Below are positions 60,456 through 64,000 of a stretch of DNA of 64,000 bases, one piece after another. The stretch comes from Dolomedes plantarius (Eukaryota > Arthropoda > Arachnida > Araneae > Dolomedidae). The stretch lies in assembly GCA_907164885.2 (NCBI GenBank), contig OU015501.1, positions 23,259,591 through 23,323,590 on the forward strand, given 5' to 3'. The notes beneath the pieces are model-generated. The model was not told the origin of the DNA. It ran no database searches and saw only the letters and a list, made by a program, of their open reading frames with translations. The position numbers were made by a program, and so were the translations under genes. Each line of letters begins with the position of its first letter. Position 1 is the stretch's first letter.

Positions 60456-60543
60456 ACGTCACAGGCTGTGACGTGTGCGGCTCCGGCCATCGACCAATCA
60501 GAGTCAGAGTGCGTATTGTCGAAGGGCAGATTCTAGCCGCCTG
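60456..60543 (-). promoter_or_regulatory. 88-bp GC-rich promoter-like block, right copy
   Basis: This is an inverted copy of 49981-50068 with essentially one substitution. It ends about 106 bp upstream of the MULE gene's ATG, oriented towards it. It carries the same CCAAT box and CRE-like palindrome, so it is a good candidate promoter for the gene. Confidence 0.65.
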
Positions 60544-60704
60544 TCTCCACGACATTCTAGAGGAGTTGCTCGGGGTAGCTTCCTGCTCACGACGTCTCTC
60601 TGGGGCTACGCTGCTATCGCCATCTACTGGAGAGAATAATTAACAATTGCTTAACACGTAAGATATGAGTATGAATAATCGGGAAAAAATTACAAAACTT
60701 TTAT

Positions 60705-61535
60705 ATATATACAAAAATTGAAATTAACTTTATACAACTGCTTCTAGTTAATTATTTTTAATTTGCATTTTTTAATGCATAATATATAGAACTTTAATTG
60801 GAATCTGGCCAAATATTCCAGAAAATATATTTTTTTCATTTAATTGTGTAAATGCTAAGTTTCTTCTTTCAATAAATTTAGAAAATATAAAAATTGAAAT
60901 TAACTTTAAACAACTGGTTCTAGTTAATTATTTTTAATTTGCATTTTTTAATGCATAATATATAGAACTTTAATTGGATTCTGGCCAAATATTCCAGAAA
61001 ATATATTTTTTTCATTTAATTGTGTAAATGCTAAGTTTCTTCTTTCAATAAATTTAGAAAATATAAAAATTGAAATTAACTTTAAACAACTGGTTCTAGT
61101 TAATTATTTTTAATTTGCATTTTTTAATGCATAATATATAGAACTTTAATTGGATTCTGGCCAAATATTCCAGAAAATATATTTTTTTCATTTAATTGTG
61201 TAAATGCTAAGTTTCTTCTTTCAATAAATTTAGAAAATATAAAAATTGAAATTAACTTTAAACAACTGGTTCTAGTTAATTATTTTTAATTTGCATTTTT
61301 TAATGCATAATATATAGAACTTTAATTGGATTCTGGCCAAATATTCCAGAAAATATATTTTTTTCATTTAATTGTGTAAATGCTAAGTTTCTTCTTTCAA
61401 TAAATTTAGAAAATATAAAAATTGAAATTAACTTTAAACAACTGGTTCTAGTTAATTATTTTTAATTTGCATTTTTTAATGCATACTATATAGAACTTTA
61501 ATTGGATTCTGGCCAAAAATTCCAGAAAATATATA
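60705..61535 (+). repeat. 176-bp satellite-like tandem array, ~4.7 copies
   Basis: GAAAATATAA recurs at 60881, 61057, 61233 and 61409, a constant period of 176 bp. Units share TTAATTGGATTCTGGCC and TTAATGCATAATATATAG. The inner copies are almost identical; the outer two are slightly diverged. Confidence 0.96.
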
Positions 61536-62411
61536 TTTTTAAGTTATCAAATTATATACTAACTGAGGTAAATAAATTTATAATTTTATTTCATAATAAC
61601 TATATAAATTATATGATTATAACTTATGATTTTTTAGGCACACTGCCTTAGGTACAAGTAACTCTACAAATTTGTTGAATATAAAAGTTTTTTTCTATTT
61701 TTGTCATGTACCAGACATCTTGAAATTAAACTTTTTTTTATAAGCTATATAAGAAAAAGTTAGTATTTACACTGTAGTTGGATCTGTTTGAGCTATGTAA
61801 GTAAAACTAGTAAACAATATGAATTATAAATTTTTTAAACAATACATATAATTGCTTAACAGTGATACGGCGAAGCTATTAAGTAGCTTTCATTGTTGGA
61901 ATGGTCTTTATCAGAAAATCACAACGAATGATTGATATTTGTTATAACAGTTGTAGCTGAGGTTGCAAATGCAATAAAATTTTAAAATGTATCAGGATGA
62001 ACTCAAAAGTATGTGGTAAATATAAAATAAAATCTTGGAGGAATTTCTGTACTTAAAGATGGGTACCAAGTCCTGTTTTTTTTTTTTTTCTAGATCCATC
62101 TTAGAAAGACACTTTTTTATGTACCTATGCAGCAACAAGAAATCAGATGAAATGACAATGCTTAGAAAGGTTATTTAATACGATTTTTACTTTTATATCA
62201 AGAGAAAAGAGTCAGCACATCAGATAGATGTTAAAAATTAAATACTTCATTTAAAAAGTTTTAAAGCCTTAGGCAAAGTTTTCTTTACATAGATTTTCAT
62301 TTAATTTTTAATTTCAAAGTCAATTAGATAGAAACAGAAAAAGTGATTAAAGAAATCAAAATAACTATGGAGACATAATTTTAAAATTTTTTTTATTATT
62401 CAACCAGATAT
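61536..62411. other. AT-rich DNA, nothing recognised
   Basis: No gene or repeat was identified between the satellite and the second MULE gene's 3' end. Confidence 0.4.
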
Positions 62412-64000
62412 TTATTCGTTATAAGAGTGATCAAAATCGGTATTGATACATATAACCTCACTCTTTGAGAGCAAACACTCTTTAATATTTTTTGATTCAT
62501 TGACTGTTGGATTTTTTTGTCTGGAACCACTGCTTTTCTTCCTTTTTGTCGAAAAATATCCTTTTTGTTTCATTATTTTCTTTTTTATATTAATGTATGA
62601 ATTTAAATTTACTTTTCTTTCCTTTGCTCTTTCAATTTTATTATTATAAACATCCAGAATGTTGTTCAGGTTTTTATGAACTAAATCACTCTCTTGTGGA
62701 GTAAATGTTACATTCATCGAGAAGAACGAGAATATTCTCAAGCTTTGTTCTCACTGATGAATTCACAGTAGTACTTGCTCCTGAGGCAGTAGTAGGAAGT
62801 ACTTCTAATGTTTTCTTCAGGAATTCATCTTGGCATTCAGGTACAGTGCATTCCTTCATAACCTTAATATCCGTTCTTGCTTTAGGATGAAGTTGAGCAA
62901 TGCTATGAATGTGCTTGCATATATTTCCTCTTATGACATTATCGATACATGTACATGTAAATGCATGTATGCATATGTCACAAACAGAACATTTAATATA
63001 GCAAACTCCTCCACATTCTTCCTCTACTTTCTGGACATTATATGATCCTTTACCAGAGGAAGATTGTACCTGCCACTCATTTTCTGATATTGAAAAAATT
63101 TCTGGCTTGGATTCTGTACTGAACTTATGGCTCTTTGAAATTCTGTTCATCCTGTCATGGGATACACTTTTTTTTGTCACTTTAATGAGGCGCTGGAAAA
63201 TTAAATCTCTTACGAGTTTCAGTAGCCCATCTATTGCTATATCCAACCTCTTAACATGTTTCCCTTCTAGGTATTGATATTTTATTTTTTATGAAGGGAC
63301 TCTAAATACATATTAGTGTTGATTCCGAGACCCTTCCTATAGCAGTAGGCCCATTTCTCTGGTCTGGGGGCATAGTGTTGCAAGAAATATTTTCCAAAAT
63401 CAACTGTATCCTCATCACTTAGAAGATCATTGACGAACCCTTCAAGGAGCTTTGAAAAAGTTTCTTGGCATAATTCATCTTTTATAGTCTTTGCTGTTTT
63501 ATATACAAGTTTTTTCTTTTCAGGCTTCTTAACTTTAGATAAATTTTGCTGCCAGCTTCTTGTGACGTGCCATGCACATAACAAAACGTTAGGTACTGGA
63601 CCCATTATTTTATACCATGCATTATAAAATGATGGAGCATCGTCCGTCATAAAAGTGTTGCAATTAATTGCTCCTACAATACTTTTTATTACATTAAATA
63701 AAACAATAAATATCTGCTCATTGCTTCTGTTAGAAAAACAAAATGCCACGGGACAACCATTTTTAAACTCATCCACTACTAGCATTGAATACAAATTAAA
63801 ATCATATTTATTTAAGCCATGAGTGCCATCCAAACAAATTTTATCACTACCATATTTTTTCAGCATTTCTGTTTGGAAGGCCGTCATGATAATAAGTACA
63901 AAATCTTCATTTCTTAACAATGAGCTGGTGTCTTCTTCACCTTGCTCTTTGAAATAAATTACACAATTATCTTCTTCTTTTTCCATTTCTTTAACCCAAA
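62412..64000 (-). pseudogene. MULE-SWIM transposase gene, partial, frameshifted
   Basis: This is a second, diverged relative of the gene at 54205-60350, on the same strand and cut by the window edge on its 5' side. The segment 63986-63282 carries ICLDGTHGLNKYDFNLYS, VAFCFSNRSNEQ, MTDDAPSFYNAW, LLCAWHVTRSW and NTNMYLESLH, with likely D, D, E residues. A shift in an A-run near 63285 is followed by 63246-62686 with a SWIM finger, CTCIDN...ICKHIHSI. Another shift near 62700 leads to a basic C-terminal tail ending at 62412 (YFSTKRKKSSGS). The C-terminal tail is kept, unlike in many degraded MULEs. N-terminal fingers, if any, lie outside the window. Confidence 0.87.

Noticed and set aside
60266..60490. 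74-residue minus frame starting inside the 88-bp block
   Set aside because: It overlaps the MULE exon 1 in a different frame and has no domain; the C2H2-coding frame is preferred.

Overview
This looks like nuclear DNA from an arthropod, most likely a chelicerate such as a spider. The sequence is AT-rich and full of (TA)n and (GT)n microsatellites. It is dominated by Tc1/mariner-type elements, and it carries C2H2-MULE-SWIM transposase genes of a kind I recall from spider and tick genomes; that placement is inference from memory. I recognise no ordinary host gene, no rRNA and no intact tRNA. The window is a transposon-dense, gene-poor interval, and most open frames in it are shadows or microsatellite artefacts.

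Layout. 3.4-6.8 kb holds Tc1-like element A copy 1, which splits an older dispersed repeat, and a DD36E-spaced Tc1-like element (B). 8.5-11.1 kb is a hAT-like element with a second 8-bp-TSD element inside it. 11.9-13.8 kb holds piggyBac-like debris and a broken BEL/Pao pol fragment. 13.9-15.3 kb is a PIF/Harbinger element interrupted by a hAT MITE. 17.4-22.7 kb carries a TTAA-flanked MITE, a tRNA-derived SINE and two pogo-like MITEs. 24.0-27.2 kb has two adjacent DD41D elements with very long inverted ends; the second is one base short of an open transposase. 29.1 kb is a 75-bp minisatellite. 34.1-36.5 kb is a Tc1 element split by a pogo-like MITE, followed by a near-perfect 244-bp foldback. 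37.6-39.2 kb is a DDD-type mariner-like element with an extra copy of one end. 40.0-41.4 kb is element A copy 2. 42.3-49.0 kb is a mosaic of MITEs.

50-60.5 kb is the most interesting stretch. A three-exon minus-strand gene, visible from its splice sites, encodes N-terminal C2H2 fingers, a MULE DDE core and a SWIM finger; it is now frameshifted. It faces a plus-strand spliced unit with an acidic ORF at 50.8 kb. Both units begin just inside an inverted, essentially identical 88-bp GC-rich block carrying a CCAAT box and a CRE-like palindrome. This arrangement recalls plant MuDR, with convergent genes driven from the element ends. A second MULE-SWIM gene on the same strand runs off the right edge of the window.

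The elements are mostly dead: nearly every transposase has an in-frame stop, a frameshift or a lost catalytic residue. Several of the frameshifts fall in A-homopolymers and could be assembly errors. Target-site duplications (TA, TTA, TTAA, 8 bp) can be read directly for about twenty insertions, so the order of nesting can be reconstructed.
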